A stretch of 64,000 nt of DNA, from the NCBI GenBank assembly GCA_017526745.1, contig JAFXQX010000031.1, forward strand, positions 1-64,000, written 5' to 3'. Shown in pieces: positions 56,246 to 64,000 of this stretch. The number at the start of each line of letters is the position of its first letter. Position 1 is the stretch's first letter. The position numbers were made by a program, and so were the translations under genes. Under the pieces are notes generated by a model. The model was not told the origin of the DNA. It ran no database searches and was given only the letters and a program-made list of their open reading frames with translations. The DNA comes from Lachnospiraceae bacterium (lineage in GTDB: Bacteria; Bacillota; Clostridia; Lachnospirales; Lachnospiraceae).

Positions 56246-56730
56246 AGCATTGCCTCCTTCTTAAAATCGTCCCACCAGCGTTTGATGTTTTCGATATTTT
56301 CTGTCCGCTCTTTGTCATCAGCCGGCTTGTAACTGATCGGAACAAACTCTTCGATATTGGGAACTTCCGGATATCCGGCCCGGGCAGTTTCTGCGCCGCT
56401 TCCGTTTGGAATGTATGTGAACATCGACAGATTCTGGCGCGCCTTTAGGCTGCGGCCGTAATGATCCGGTTTGTGAAACAGGATGTGTGCAAACCTTGCA
56501 TAGATGTTGTTAAGCGATAGTGAATCGTTTCCCGTCCGAAGCAGGTGCCCGGCAAGATCGAAAGTGATGATGACATCCGGAGCCATCTTTTCGATCTCGT
56601 AATATCTCATCCCGAGATTGGTACCGTCTCCCATATCGATAACATCACCACCGGTAACACAGACAAAATCATCGGCAAGGCTTTTGTGGTAATTGTATTC
56701 TTTTGAGTTGATCAGATATATAACCTTCAT
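56242..56730 (-). CDS. Unassigned protein in the glycan locus
   Basis: This protein has 162 residues with no signal or membrane helix. The N-terminal VIYLINSKEYNYHKSLADDFVCVTGGDVIDM and VIITFDLAGHLLRTGNDSLSLNNIYARFAHILFHKPDHYG look like one Rossmann-type half, possibly the remnant or accessory half of a GT-B glycosyltransferase. I do not recognise the family. It is translationally linked to the CgeB gene (its stop overlaps that start), which suggests a joint role. No convincing ribosome-binding site precedes its ATG. The gap upstream is AT-rich. Confidence 0.6.
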   Translation of the reverse strand: MKVIYLINSKEYNYHKSLADDFVCVTGGDVIDMGDGTNLGMRYYEIEKMAPDVIITFDLAGHLLRTGNDSLSLNNIYARFAHILFHKPDHYGRSLKARQNLSMFTYIPNGSGAETARAGYPEVPNIEEFVPISYKPADDKERTENIENIKRWWDDFKKEAML

Positions 56731-57081
56731 GAATCATAGTTTAACATTTTTTTCCAAAGACTGTTATTATTTTGTACATGATTAACAAAAAACACTTTCT
56801 GATGACAATTATAGATACAACATTTTGTGAACTATTCACAGACATTGATTTTCTGTTAAAATCGTCTTCCATTTCTTCTCCTCTGGTGATACACTATCTT
56901 CACACTGCAGATAACTTCTGCCGAATTATGGTTTGCATACATTTCTACAGCATATAATTTCGTTTCTGCTTTCATCTTAAGAATCTATGCTTACCCGTTT
57001 ACAAACATTAACCTAAGCAGGATTCTTATGATGGAGTAACAATAATGATTCCTGCTTGCCACATTGCAAAGGAGGGATATG
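56731..57081. other. AT-rich intergenic region without a supported gene
   Basis: This 350-base gap separates the divergent genes at 56730 (minus) and 57082 (plus). It is clearly richer in A and T than its neighbours. A 61-codon frame at 56772-56957 lacks a ribosome-binding site and shows no family pattern. A TATAAT at 56953-56958 (+) without a good -35 box could be a -10 element. An inverted repeat at 57015-57057 is listed separately. Confidence 0.6.
57015..57057 (+). repeat. Inverted repeat before the coiled-coil gene
   Basis: AAGCAGGATTC and GATTCCTGCTT pair at 10 of 11 positions around a 21-base spacer, ending 11 bases before the AAAGGAGGG ribosome-binding site. It could be an operator or an mRNA hairpin. 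There is no T run. Confidence 0.55.
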
Positions 57082-57477
57082 ATGAATACCGGTAAAGAGA
57101 TTATGCGTAATATGCATGAAGGAGAATTGGATATGGGAAACACGAAGAAACTCATGGACATGATGCAGAAGGGATTTGATCGCTTGGACAAGAGGATGGA
57201 CAAAATGGATAAGAGGATGAACAAAATGGATAAGAGGATGGACACCATTGACAAGCGACTGGTCAATCTCGAACACACAACAAAAGATATTCAATTGACT
57301 ATCGAGAATGAGATAAGGCCAAACATACAGACTATAGCAGAAGGACATTTGGATCTGAATCGAAAGCTCGATGAAGCCTTAAAAGTTGAGAATGAGAAGG
57401 AAATAATGAAGATTCACCTAACGCACCTGGAAAATGAGGTCCGCCGGATCAAGGAAAAGCAGGGCGAACCCGCATAA
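57082..57477 (+). CDS. Small coiled-coil protein with heptad repeats
   Basis: This protein has about 131 residues and is all helical by appearance. The middle consists of perfect seven-residue repeats (DKRMDKM, DKRMNKM, DKRMDTI, DKRLVNL), followed by more heptads ending with ENEVRRIKEKQGEPA. It has no signal, membrane helix or recognisable domain. ATG 57082 is chosen (AAAGGAGGG six bases upstream); the frame also contains an ATG at 57079 and a TTG at 57064. The gene stands alone on the plus strand in an AT-rich patch between minus-strand glycan genes. The function is unknown; a scaffold or oligomerising partner is possible. Confidence 0.7.
   Translation: MNTGKEIMRNMHEGELDMGNTKKLMDMMQKGFDRLDKRMDKMDKRMNKMDKRMDTIDKRLVNLEHTTKDIQLTIENEIRPNIQTIAEGHLDLNRKLDEALKVENEKEIMKIHLTHLENEVRRIKEKQGEPA
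57181..57246 (+). repeat. 21-base tandem repeat coding heptads
   Basis: About three near-identical 21-base units (AAGAGGATGgACAAAATGGAT-type) run in tandem and encode the heptads of the coiled-coil protein. The near identity at DNA level suggests fairly recent duplication. Confidence 0.8.
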
Positions 57478-57495
57478 GCAAATTGACCTTCAAAT

Positions 57496-58743
57496 TTAAA
57501 ACAATTCTCTATAAACCGACATAAGGTTTATATCACTGTCTTTTATCAGACCGGTTACTTTTTGGATCAGCTGTTGGTCCATTTTTGCATCAACGAGCAC
57601 CATCTCATGGATACCGTTACATTTCATATACTCCACAGCATCCTCCGGAGTTTTCTTATCAGTATAAAAGAAGCCCCGGATGGCGGACAGATCAGATAGA
57701 TCCCGGACGAGAGCATCCAGTTCCAGGACTGTTCCGTATAGCAGAACATCCCCTTTTTCGCATCCGGACAGTTTGCTGTTAACTCTTTGTATCAATAGTT
57801 TACCGGTGTCTCCGCCTGCATCTTCAACGCACTTGAGATAGTTTGTGATGTCACTGTAATGATCGGAAAATGAAGATCCGGGATCCCCCTTTTTGAAGAG
57901 AGCATAAACCGCTTCATTGGCAAAGATACTGTCGAATCCGTATTTTTTCATTGTCTGGCACAGGGTATCTTTGGTGAAGTTGAAAATGTGGGCATTTTGA
58001 AGCATGAGCAGAAAATCGTGCTTATAAGCTCCGAACGTCAGATACTTAACGCCCGGAACAGCCACAAATAAAACTCCTGTATCATTCATAAGATCGGCGA
58101 TCGTATTCAGTTCTCTTTCCAGATCCGTAAAGTGTTCAAGCACATGGTTTAATATTACGATATCAAACTTCTGTCCTTTTTGCGCAAAGGAAGATGCGTC
58201 ACTGCAATACAGATCCAGTCCTCTCTCTTTCCCAAATTCAACATAAGTATGAGACAGGTCTATCCCCGTGGCCTCGTAACCTTTTTCGGCAAGTGCCGCA
58301 ACATTTCCCCCGTCTGCACATCCTATCTCCAATACGCTTCCGGAATCCATACCTGTATGTTTCCGGATAAATTCGATGATCCTTGCTGCTTCATTCTTTC
58401 TCTCTTCAAAGTGTTCTTCTGTCGGCTTTGTTTCGGCACGGTATATGTAATGATATTCCCCGTCATAAAACGAATTATTGCTCTTATCGTCAAGGCAGGG
58501 ATTGGTCATTATCAGACCGCAGTTTCTGCAGATCACGGTCTCGACCGGAAGGCCGTACCGGTCCTTCTGTGCTATAACTTCTAAATCACCATTTCCGCAT
58601 TCACATTCTCTATTTCTGAAGGAGTACTCGCCACTTTCACATTTTTCTATATATCTGCGGACATACTCTTTCTGTACATCCGAAAGCCCAAAAGCTGGTG
58701 CCCCGTCATTTTTATATCGTTCACTTAAGAGGTTAATTCTCAT
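57496..58743 (-). CDS. Class I SAM methyltransferase with zinc-binding N-terminus
   Basis: This protein has 415 residues. Residues 45-80 hold CECGNGDL and VICRNCGLIMTNP, a zinc-binding pattern seen in sugar C-methyltransferases. The methyltransferase core has VLEIGCADGGNVAALAEKGYEATGID (motif I), FDIVILNHVLEHFTDLEREL, and VLFVAVPGVKYL. The C-terminal 150 residues include a Rossmann-like part (LLYGTVLELDALVRDL, GIHEMVLVDAKMDQQLI), as in C-methyltransferase family proteins. It may methylate a nucleotide sugar or a glycan of this locus. A TATAAT at 58798-58803 (minus) probably belongs to its promoter. It converges with the coiled-coil gene. Confidence 0.82.
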   Translation of the reverse strand: MRINLLSERYKNDGAPAFGLSDVQKEYVRRYIEKCESGEYSFRNRECECGNGDLEVIAQKDRYGLPVETVICRNCGLIMTNPCLDDKSNNSFYDGEYHYIYRAETKPTEEHFEERKNEAARIIEFIRKHTGMDSGSVLEIGCADGGNVAALAEKGYEATGIDLSHTYVEFGKERGLDLYCSDASSFAQKGQKFDIVILNHVLEHFTDLERELNTIADLMNDTGVLFVAVPGVKYLTFGAYKHDFLLMLQNAHIFNFTKDTLCQTMKKYGFDSIFANEAVYALFKKGDPGSSFSDHYSDITNYLKCVEDAGGDTGKLLIQRVNSKLSGCEKGDVLLYGTVLELDALVRDLSDLSAIRGFFYTDKKTPEDAVEYMKCNGIHEMVLVDAKMDQQLIQKVTGLIKDSDINLMSVYRELF

Positions 58744-58797
58744 TATCCGTTATTCTCCGTCTGAAACAGGTATTAACACAGATGTTTCATATTCGTG

Positions 58798-58803
58798 ATT
58801 ATA
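58798..58803 (-). promoter_or_regulatory. Probable -10 box for the methyltransferase gene
   Basis: A perfect TATAAT lies on the minus strand 55 bases upstream of the ATG at 58743. No good -35 box is placed 16-18 bases away, so the call is tentative. Confidence 0.4.
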
Positions 58804-58814
58804 CTATAAAAGCA

Positions 58815-58842
58815 TTGGTAAATGTGATAAATTGAATATAAA
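58815..58842 (+). promoter_or_regulatory. Promoter for the GT2 gene at 58883
   Basis: TTGGTA (58815-58820) and TATAAA (58837-58842) with a 16-base spacer lie 41 bases before the chosen ATG. Confidence 0.5.
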
Positions 58843-58882
58843 CATATTATTCGATAACAGCAATTTCACCGGAGCAGGAATT

Positions 58883-59701
58883 ATGGAAGAATTTCCCAAT
58901 ACCAGGATAAGCGTTGTAATACCCACATATAACAGGGCAGCTACTATCACAGGATCGATAGAAAGCGCCCTGAACCAGACGTATCCGGTCAGCGAGATAA
59001 TCATTGTTGATGATGCTTCAACGGATAATACAGGACAGACAGTGCAGGCGCTCGGGGATGACCGGATAAGGTATTTTTGCCTGGACAAAAACAAAGGTGC
59101 CGGCGGAGCTCGTAATTACGGGGTATCGCAGGCCCGGTATGACATGATCGCATTTCTGGACAGTGATGATACCTGGCACAGCGATAAGATCGAAAAGCAG
59201 GTTTTGCTAAAGAGTTCCAACAATGATCTGCGTCTTATCTATACTGCCTACGCAAGGATCTATGATTCTTTCAGTGAAACTTTTCCCGATATGAGCGAAG
59301 GAAATAAACTCGACGGCGACATCCTTGCCCGGATATTATGCGAGAACACAGTCGGAACACCGACTATTCTTATGGAAAAAAATCTGTTTGAAGAGATCGG
59401 AGGTTTTGATGAGAGCCTAAGAAGCCTTGAGGACTGGGATCTGGTCATACGTGCGGCCGCAAAAACTCCTTTTGGCTTTGTACCTGAGGTATTGGTTGAT
59501 GCGATGTTTCTTAATGACGGGATCACTTCGGATCTGGATGAATACTTCAGATCCAGGTGCCTGATGATGCAGAAATACCGGCAGGACTATCTTGATACCG
59601 ATACATTTAACATATCTGCCGCAGGCATTCTGACAATGGCCCAGCAGTTCAACATGCTGGAAAAGGTCCAAAGCATGCTTCTTCAGTATATCTCCACATG
59701 A
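58883..59701 (+). CDS. Family 2 glycosyltransferase
   Basis: This enzyme has about 272 residues. RISVVIPTYNRAATITGSIESALNQTY, VDDASTDNTGQTV, DKNKGAGGARNYGVSQARYDMIAFLDSDDTWHSDKI (DxDD metal site), and GGFDESLRSLEDWDLVIRA (ED-W base motif) are complete family motifs. ATG 58883 is chosen because GGAGCAGGA lies just upstream and MEEFPNTRISVV fits the family start; a frame start at 58832 would add 17 unlikely residues. It is one of few plus-strand genes in the locus and converges with fliB. Donor unknown. Confidence 0.9.
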   Translation: MEEFPNTRISVVIPTYNRAATITGSIESALNQTYPVSEIIIVDDASTDNTGQTVQALGDDRIRYFCLDKNKGAGGARNYGVSQARYDMIAFLDSDDTWHSDKIEKQVLLKSSNNDLRLIYTAYARIYDSFSETFPDMSEGNKLDGDILARILCENTVGTPTILMEKNLFEEIGGFDESLRSLEDWDLVIRAAAKTPFGFVPEVLVDAMFLNDGITSDLDEYFRSRCLMMQKYRQDYLDTDTFNISAAGILTMAQQFNMLEKVQSMLLQYIST

Positions 59702-59722
59702 TCACAGTTCCTGCGATACCTG

Positions 59723-60880
59723 TCAGCTGATGAGCCTTATCGCATATCCGGGATCCATGTAGCCTGCTTTCATAAAGTAATTGCATACTTCCCGGCCGAT
59801 CTCCTGATTGTGCTCAATGAGCCTTGACAGTCTCATAACGAGCATAATGATATAATCCATATCCGGTTCTTTACCATGCATTATATAATACAATGCCGTA
59901 ATGCATGTACTTGTTATAAGAACCGGCCCGATCCCGGACATCAGTTTTTCATGGAAATTCTTTTCGGATAATCCCTGCATAAAATACTTGAATAAAATAT
60001 ATACAAGGAGATTCTCCCTCCATATCTCATAATCCCCGGATGATGACAGCGCAAATGCCTTTTCCCATACCGGCGGATCTACGGTAGAATGATCGGGATC
60101 AGAAAAAAAGGTGATCAATTCCGAGATTTCCGGAAGTTTCTTATCAAGCGTTCTCATCGTTCCGAATAAAGACATGAGCCCGCCTGTAAAAGCAGTCTTA
60201 CTTGAAAGATCGCATGTTTTGATTCCCGTCTGGTCAAGAATTAGATTATAGTACTCGGGGTTGGAGTATAATCCGATAATCTCTGACGCATCCCGGCCTT
60301 CATCAATGCAGGCCTGAAATCCTCCGGCAAGAAGTATGACCAGTGCAATACGTTCTTTTACCGAACGATCCCTGTTCTGGGCAATAGCGACAGCTGTTGT
60401 AAATGTACGTATAGCCCGGTTAAACAGCTCCCAGTCAGTATTGTGCTGATCATATCCGTTATCATCATTTTCCGCATAATCGATAAGCAGGGGATCTTCA
60501 TGTGTCAGATAGAACCTGGAAACCTCGGGACATGAGATCGATACTCCCGCAAAGCATATATCTCCCACAAAAAGATTATATCTGGGATAATACCTGCATG
60601 TGTTACTGAGATGTTCCTCTCCAAGGCCAAGCTGAATACTGCAAAGGCCGGTCTCGTTCAAAAAAGGGCATAAGCCCTCTTCATCCAGGATGATCTTTGC
60701 TTCCCGGCCATCCCGGCAGATATTATTTCTAAGGCGCTCGCCCAGTTCACTATCTACGTTCTGATAGAATCGATCCGTCTCTTCATCTATAACGATCTGC
60801 CATCCGCCGCAACACGTGCACGGACACTTTGAACCGGTACATTTAAAATCCGTATATGATTCAAGAGTAAGATATTTCAT
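59723..60880 (-). CDS. fliB: Flagellin lysine-N-methylase FliB-like
   Basis: This protein has 385 residues. The N-terminal cysteine cluster DFKCTGSKCPCTCCGGWQIVIDEET, then GLCPFLNETGLCSIQLGLGEEHLSNTCRYYPR and FAGVSISCPEVSRFYL, is the FliB signature and probably binds a metal or iron-sulfur cluster. FliB methylates the epsilon-amino groups of surface lysines in flagellin in Salmonella, and similar proteins occur in Clostridia. The remaining 260 residues are helical. It lies in a run with a glycosyltransferase, a radical SAM protein and a Maf-like gene, and is the strongest pointer to flagellin as the target of this locus. Confidence 0.88.
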   Translation of the reverse strand: MKYLTLESYTDFKCTGSKCPCTCCGGWQIVIDEETDRFYQNVDSELGERLRNNICRDGREAKIILDEEGLCPFLNETGLCSIQLGLGEEHLSNTCRYYPRYNLFVGDICFAGVSISCPEVSRFYLTHEDPLLIDYAENDDNGYDQHNTDWELFNRAIRTFTTAVAIAQNRDRSVKERIALVILLAGGFQACIDEGRDASEIIGLYSNPEYYNLILDQTGIKTCDLSSKTAFTGGLMSLFGTMRTLDKKLPEISELITFFSDPDHSTVDPPVWEKAFALSSSGDYEIWRENLLVYILFKYFMQGLSEKNFHEKLMSGIGPVLITSTCITALYYIMHGKEPDMDYIIMLVMRLSRLIEHNQEIGREVCNYFMKAGYMDPGYAIRLIS

Positions 60881-60900
60881 GTCTGTATTATAATGTGGCC

Positions 60901-62088
60901 TCAGGATCCTATAGCCATGACAAGTTCACTTGCTCTGGCTTCCCATGTCAGCTCTGCAAGCGATCTGTCCCTTCCTCTTCTTGCAACCCGAAACAGTCTG
61001 TCTTCATCTGACAGGCAATCCATAATATACTTCGGAGCAGATCCGGGATCCCGTATGTCAAACAGGAATATATCCTGATCGTCACCCTCTGTTGTAAAGA
61101 CCTCGTCAATGTACCTGCTCGTATCGGTAACTACCGCCGAACCGTTCATCATCGCCGTGGGGATACGGTCATGCAGGCCACACTTGAACCACGGCATTAT
61201 ATTAAGCGACAGCTTTGCCTCTGAGCAGGCCTTTGAGGACTCAACATAGTCAACCCTGTCATGAAGCATAACGTTTTTCTTTTTATCAAATCCCAGTCTT
61301 TCCCAACCGGGACCGAAGATATCTATCCTTAATCCGGAATCGACTATGAAACGCATCATCTCTTCCCTTATGTAATGCCTTACGTATATATTGGAATTGC
61401 TAGTGTAGTATGCGCACTCCTGATATACAGCTGAGGGTATCTGATCCGTCCCTATGACTTCCCGCAGTGCGTGATCGAGCGCCTCCTCATTTGTTGCCAT
61501 GCGGTTTGTCAACATGTATTCGATCATCAGAACTGTCATTTTCCGCATTCTGTCAGGAAGACTGAGTATGCTATCCTCAAACTGAGTATACGGAACGTAG
61601 CTCCCGGTAAATATCAGTCCGTATTTCCGGTTGTTAAAACTCTCCTCGCAAAGATCATCACAGTCATCATTTCGGAAGCCTCCAAGCGGTATGGTATGGG
61701 CCGACCTGACGTTATCGATATGTCTTTCGATAAACCCAGCCTGGTCCCTGTCAAGAGTGATAACGTTAAGATCATCAATCGGAGCGTTCAGTACTTTTAT
61801 ATGATCACAGGGATGATCGACTATCCAGTCATACAGCGGTATCCGATATTCGTTCAAAACATTTCGGCATGCAAGAATATTTCCGTCGGCATTAAACGCC
61901 AGGGCCGCATCGACTCCGGAGCGGGCGGCATTCTCAACACAGTTGATAAAGTCCTCTTCATCGGTATATGCATCCGCAAGAACAACTTCGTGTCCCATTT
62001 TCTCAAGACACGATCCAATGCTCTTTGCGAATATGTTCAGTGTGTTGTAACACAACTGATTACCATAAAATACAAGGACTCTTTTCAT
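60901..62088 (-). CDS. GT-B glycosyltransferase (CgeB-like)
   Basis: This protein has 395 residues. The N-terminal Rossmann half starts RVLVFYGNQLCYNTLNIFAKSIGSCLEKMGHEV, and IPLYDWIVDHPCDHIKVL follows. The C-terminal half has IDIFGPGWERLGFDKKKNVMLHDRVDYVESSKACSEAKLSLNIMPWFKCGLHDRIPTAMMNGSAVVTDTSRYIDEVF, a donor-binding layout like CgeB and related family-1 enzymes. It has no membrane segment. It sits 20 bases upstream of fliB and 17 bases after the radical SAM gene, so it is probably cotranscribed. The donor sugar is not known. Confidence 0.78.
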   Translation of the reverse strand: MKRVLVFYGNQLCYNTLNIFAKSIGSCLEKMGHEVVLADAYTDEEDFINCVENAARSGVDAALAFNADGNILACRNVLNEYRIPLYDWIVDHPCDHIKVLNAPIDDLNVITLDRDQAGFIERHIDNVRSAHTIPLGGFRNDDCDDLCEESFNNRKYGLIFTGSYVPYTQFEDSILSLPDRMRKMTVLMIEYMLTNRMATNEEALDHALREVIGTDQIPSAVYQECAYYTSNSNIYVRHYIREEMMRFIVDSGLRIDIFGPGWERLGFDKKKNVMLHDRVDYVESSKACSEAKLSLNIMPWFKCGLHDRIPTAMMNGSAVVTDTSRYIDEVFTTEGDDQDIFLFDIRDPGSAPKYIMDCLSDEDRLFRVARRGRDRSLAELTWEARASELVMAIGS

Positions 62089-62105
62089 ATACTGATATCT
62101 GATGT

Positions 62106-63260
62106 CTAAACCCAGTCTTCAAGAATGCTCGGCTCGTGGATCACATGCCAAGGCTGTTCTACCGCTTCCCTGCAATACCTGCACCTTTCAAAAGGAGTAC
62201 TCAGTCTGTGCATGATCTTCTCGATCACCAATCCATCCTCATACAGATCAACAGCACCGTCCTCCGGCAGGTTCTTACCAAAATACTCATTAAAATATTT
62301 GGTGGTGAACGGAAGAAAACATGAGGCAAGCTTTCCGTCATATAGATTGACACATCCTTTTTGATAGCAGTGAGTGTACTTTTGTGCCAGTTCTTCGTCA
62401 TCTGCCGGTGAAAGGCTCTGCTGTTTTCTGAATGTATCCATCACAGGGGATATGGCGTATGTCGTGCCTTTTTCCTTAAGCAGCGAGATAATCGGATCTA
62501 TATGATCCTTCATGACCGGATAGAGCGATATATGAACTCCGGATCCCTCACGACAGGAATTCAAGGTTTCAAAAAAAGAATCCGGCATGGATTTTAAAAG
62601 CAATGCATTTGTTACCACTCGTATTACCGATTCCGGATATACTTCTGATACAAGCTTTATGTAGTCTTCTACCTGAGGATTTAGGAGCGGTTCTCCTCCC
62701 AGTATCCTGATCAAACCGATTGTATCAATATACTTCCTGAGTTGATGCAGATCTTTAGTAAATTTTTCAAAATCAGGGAATACCGGTTCCTTAACAAGTC
62801 CAGAGTAATGCTCACAATTGGCACAATTAAGGTTACAATGATCTGCCACGTGAAATTCCATATAAGGTAATGTACCGCAAGAGTAGTAAGGGGTAAACAT
62901 ATCCATGATCTCATCCTTCGATGAAAAGGATCTCTCAAGGCTTTTAGCAATATATACATTTTCAAGATCAATACCTATCAGGAAAAAAGCTGTCAGATAG
63001 TCGTTGAGTCCAACGTAACACTCCTGAGGTACGATCAGAATCTCAGCACTGCCATCTTCAAAAGAAGCCCTGACCATTTCATGATTTAATACCGGAAGAT
63101 CCGCATCAACCGAAACCGTTGATCCGAAATAGTCCCAATATGCGACCGGTTCAATCTCTTCTCCTTTGTATTCATTAACAATCCTGTTATATCCCCTGTC
63201 TATAAACTGTTTCATGTAGGAGCCGTAAACATTATGTCCGAGTATGATTGCTTTTATCAT
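62106..63260 (-). CDS. Radical SAM protein with Rossmann-like N-terminal domain
   Basis: This protein has 384 residues. Residues 1-110 begin IKAIILGHNVYGSYMKQFIDRGY, a nucleotide-binding-like domain resembling PglD N-terminal domains. The radical SAM core starts with EFHVADHCNLNCANCEHYS (CxxxCxxC), then IRILGGEPLLNPQVEDYI. At the C-terminal end CYQKGCVNLYDGKLASCFLP and ERCRYCREAV give extra cysteines as in truncated SPASM domains. It lies directly between a DUF115/Maf gene and a glycosyltransferase. Its substrate is unknown; it may alter a sugar, a nucleotide sugar or the flagellin itself. The name of a precise family is not something I can give. Confidence 0.78.
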   Translation of the reverse strand: MIKAIILGHNVYGSYMKQFIDRGYNRIVNEYKGEEIEPVAYWDYFGSTVSVDADLPVLNHEMVRASFEDGSAEILIVPQECYVGLNDYLTAFFLIGIDLENVYIAKSLERSFSSKDEIMDMFTPYYSCGTLPYMEFHVADHCNLNCANCEHYSGLVKEPVFPDFEKFTKDLHQLRKYIDTIGLIRILGGEPLLNPQVEDYIKLVSEVYPESVIRVVTNALLLKSMPDSFFETLNSCREGSGVHISLYPVMKDHIDPIISLLKEKGTTYAISPVMDTFRKQQSLSPADDEELAQKYTHCYQKGCVNLYDGKLASCFLPFTTKYFNEYFGKNLPEDGAVDLYEDGLVIEKIMHRLSTPFERCRYCREAVEQPWHVIHEPSILEDWV

Positions 63261-63262
63261 TG

Positions 63263-64000
63263 TTACTTAAAATCCCTTTTTATAATGTCCATATAGGGCA
63301 GCAGCTCTTCTACCGCCTGATCCATATCCTTAAGATGCTGTTCGCCGAGATCACATACCGTAAGCAGTTCCTGCCGCTCGTCGCTCTCAAGTTTATTAAT
63401 CTTATCAAGCAGTTCCGTCGATTTTTCCTTGAGCTGTGTCTGAACATATTCTATGACCGGACTGTTTTCGATGTCCTTTGTTCTCTTCTCACAGTTATGA
63501 AAAAGCGTCTTCATTTTCGAATTATGGTAGTCATTTTTCTGAACCATCTTCCTCATGGAAGAATAATCGGAAACTGATGCCCTTATCAGTCTCCTGATAT
63601 CCATGAGCTGGTCCGGAACACGCTTTACAAACTCCCTGTACTTCTTCTTCAGCTTGTCATCAAAGATGGGCTGTGCCTGTTTGATTATTCCCGAAAAATC
63701 AAAATCGACCGTACAGTACTCATCTATCGCATCCTTAAGGGTCATAAGGCGTGTGCCTTCTATCCTTATTCCCCCTTCGGTGGCATCGACAACTTCAAGG
63801 TTATTATCAAGCCTTATCTGCTGTTCAAACCATTCTTTGTACAGTTTGAATTCTCTCGATGAGCGGATCGGATCGCCGTTTATATCAACGTCCATCTCCA
63901 CGTGCTCGAGTTTATCGACAGGCGTGTTTTTGGCTCCTCTGACCGTTACCGCAGAGTGAGTCTTATCTCCCGTATACGCAAGATCCTGGCCGACCAGGAT
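63263..64000 (-). CDS. DUF115/Maf-type motility accessory glycosyltransferase (5' end beyond window)
   Basis: This is the C-terminal 245 residues of a longer protein; the frame is open up to the window edge. It starts ILVGQDLAYTGDKTHSAVTV and continues FKLYKEWFEQQIRLDNNLEVVDATEGGIRIEGTRLMTLKDAIDEY, both characteristic of the DUF115/MptE-like family. A helical C-terminal domain of about 160 residues follows. Maf proteins transfer nonulosonic acids to flagellin Ser/Thr residues. With neuA and neuB nearby this suggests flagellin glycosylation. The stop is followed after 2 bases by the radical SAM start. An internal ATG at 63901 is not the true start because the family domain extends upstream of it. 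Confidence 0.85.
   Translation of the reverse strand: MLVGQDLAYTGDKTHSAVTVRGAKNTPVDKLEHVEMDVDINGDPIRSSREFKLYKEWFEQQIRLDNNLEVVDATEGGIRIEGTRLMTLKDAIDEYCTVDFDFSGIIKQAQPIFDDKLKKKYREFVKRVPDQLMDIRRLIRASVSDYSSMRKMVQKNDYHNSKMKTLFHNCEKRTKDIENSPVIEYVQTQLKEKSTELLDKINKLESDERQELLTVCDLGEQHLKDMDQAVEELLPYMDIIKRDFK

Noticed and set aside
56772-56957. 61-codon plus-strand frame in the AT-rich gap
   Set aside because: It starts from a TTG without a ribosome-binding site and has low-complexity AT-driven residues; it is not supported as a gene.

Overview
The window looks like chromosomal DNA from a motile, Gram-positive anaerobe of the class Clostridia, most likely Lachnospiraceae. The evidence is an HrcA/CIRCE-controlled hrcA-grpE-dnaK-dnaJ operon, the Firmicutes block ireB-ruvX-DUF1292-rnj-ylbF-(mltG-like)-trmR-trhP, a SAM-I riboswitch before metK, a class B sortase, AAGGAGG-type ribosome-binding sites, TTG/GTG starts, and several families typical of Lachnospiraceae (DUF3048, DUF4037/DUF4125, clostripain, His-less HPr). 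Nearly all genes lie on the minus strand in long, tightly packed or overlapping runs. I saw no tRNA, rRNA, CRISPR array or insertion sequence. The species call is inference.

Layout from left to right. 0-2.7 kb: the end of a sortase B gene, a secreted IdeS-like cysteine protease and a DHH phosphoesterase. 2.7-10.2 kb: two diguanylate cyclases (one with a LacI-type sensor domain and an apparently leaderless promoter, one with a membrane and PAS input) flank ispA and an overlapping pair: a radical SAM/SPASM enzyme and a membrane protein with a zinc ribbon and a Cys-Ala repeat tail. That pair is the best candidate here for an undescribed modification system. 10.2-14.1 kb: four family-2 glycosyltransferases. 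14.1-21 kb: translation and tRNA-modification housekeeping (TrhP, TrmR, RNase J, RuvX, IreB, MtaB). 21-28.4 kb: His-less HPr (+), a large membrane protein, ThiI with its cysteine desulfurase, RsmE, PrmA and a DUF3048 protein. 28.5-33.4 kb: heat-shock operon with CIRCE.

33.4-43.9 kb: MATE transporter, PncB, a membrane-anchored clostripain, a LicD fusion, a HerA-like ATPase, an S66 peptidase (+) and an OGG1-like glycosylase. 44-47.7 kb: a TPR-DUF4037-DUF4125 protein and metK with its promoter, SAM-I aptamer and terminator. 47.7-64 kb: a surface or flagellar glycan locus holding a GT2, an SNF symporter, a thioesterase, a CDP-polyol-type trio (dehydrogenase, IspD/TarI-like, pentulose-epimerase-like), NeuA fused to a KdsC-like phosphatase, NeuB, CgeB-type glycosyltransferases, methyltransferases, the flagellin lysine methylase FliB, a radical SAM protein, and the 3' part of a DUF115/Maf gene at the right edge.

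How it fits together (inference): the right-hand 17 kb would make one or more activated sugars (CMP-nonulosonate and a CDP-polyol) and place them, plus methyl groups, on flagellin or another surface polymer. Maf and FliB point to flagellin. The left-hand genes are surface and signalling functions attached to a conserved housekeeping core. All function calls rest on motifs read by eye.
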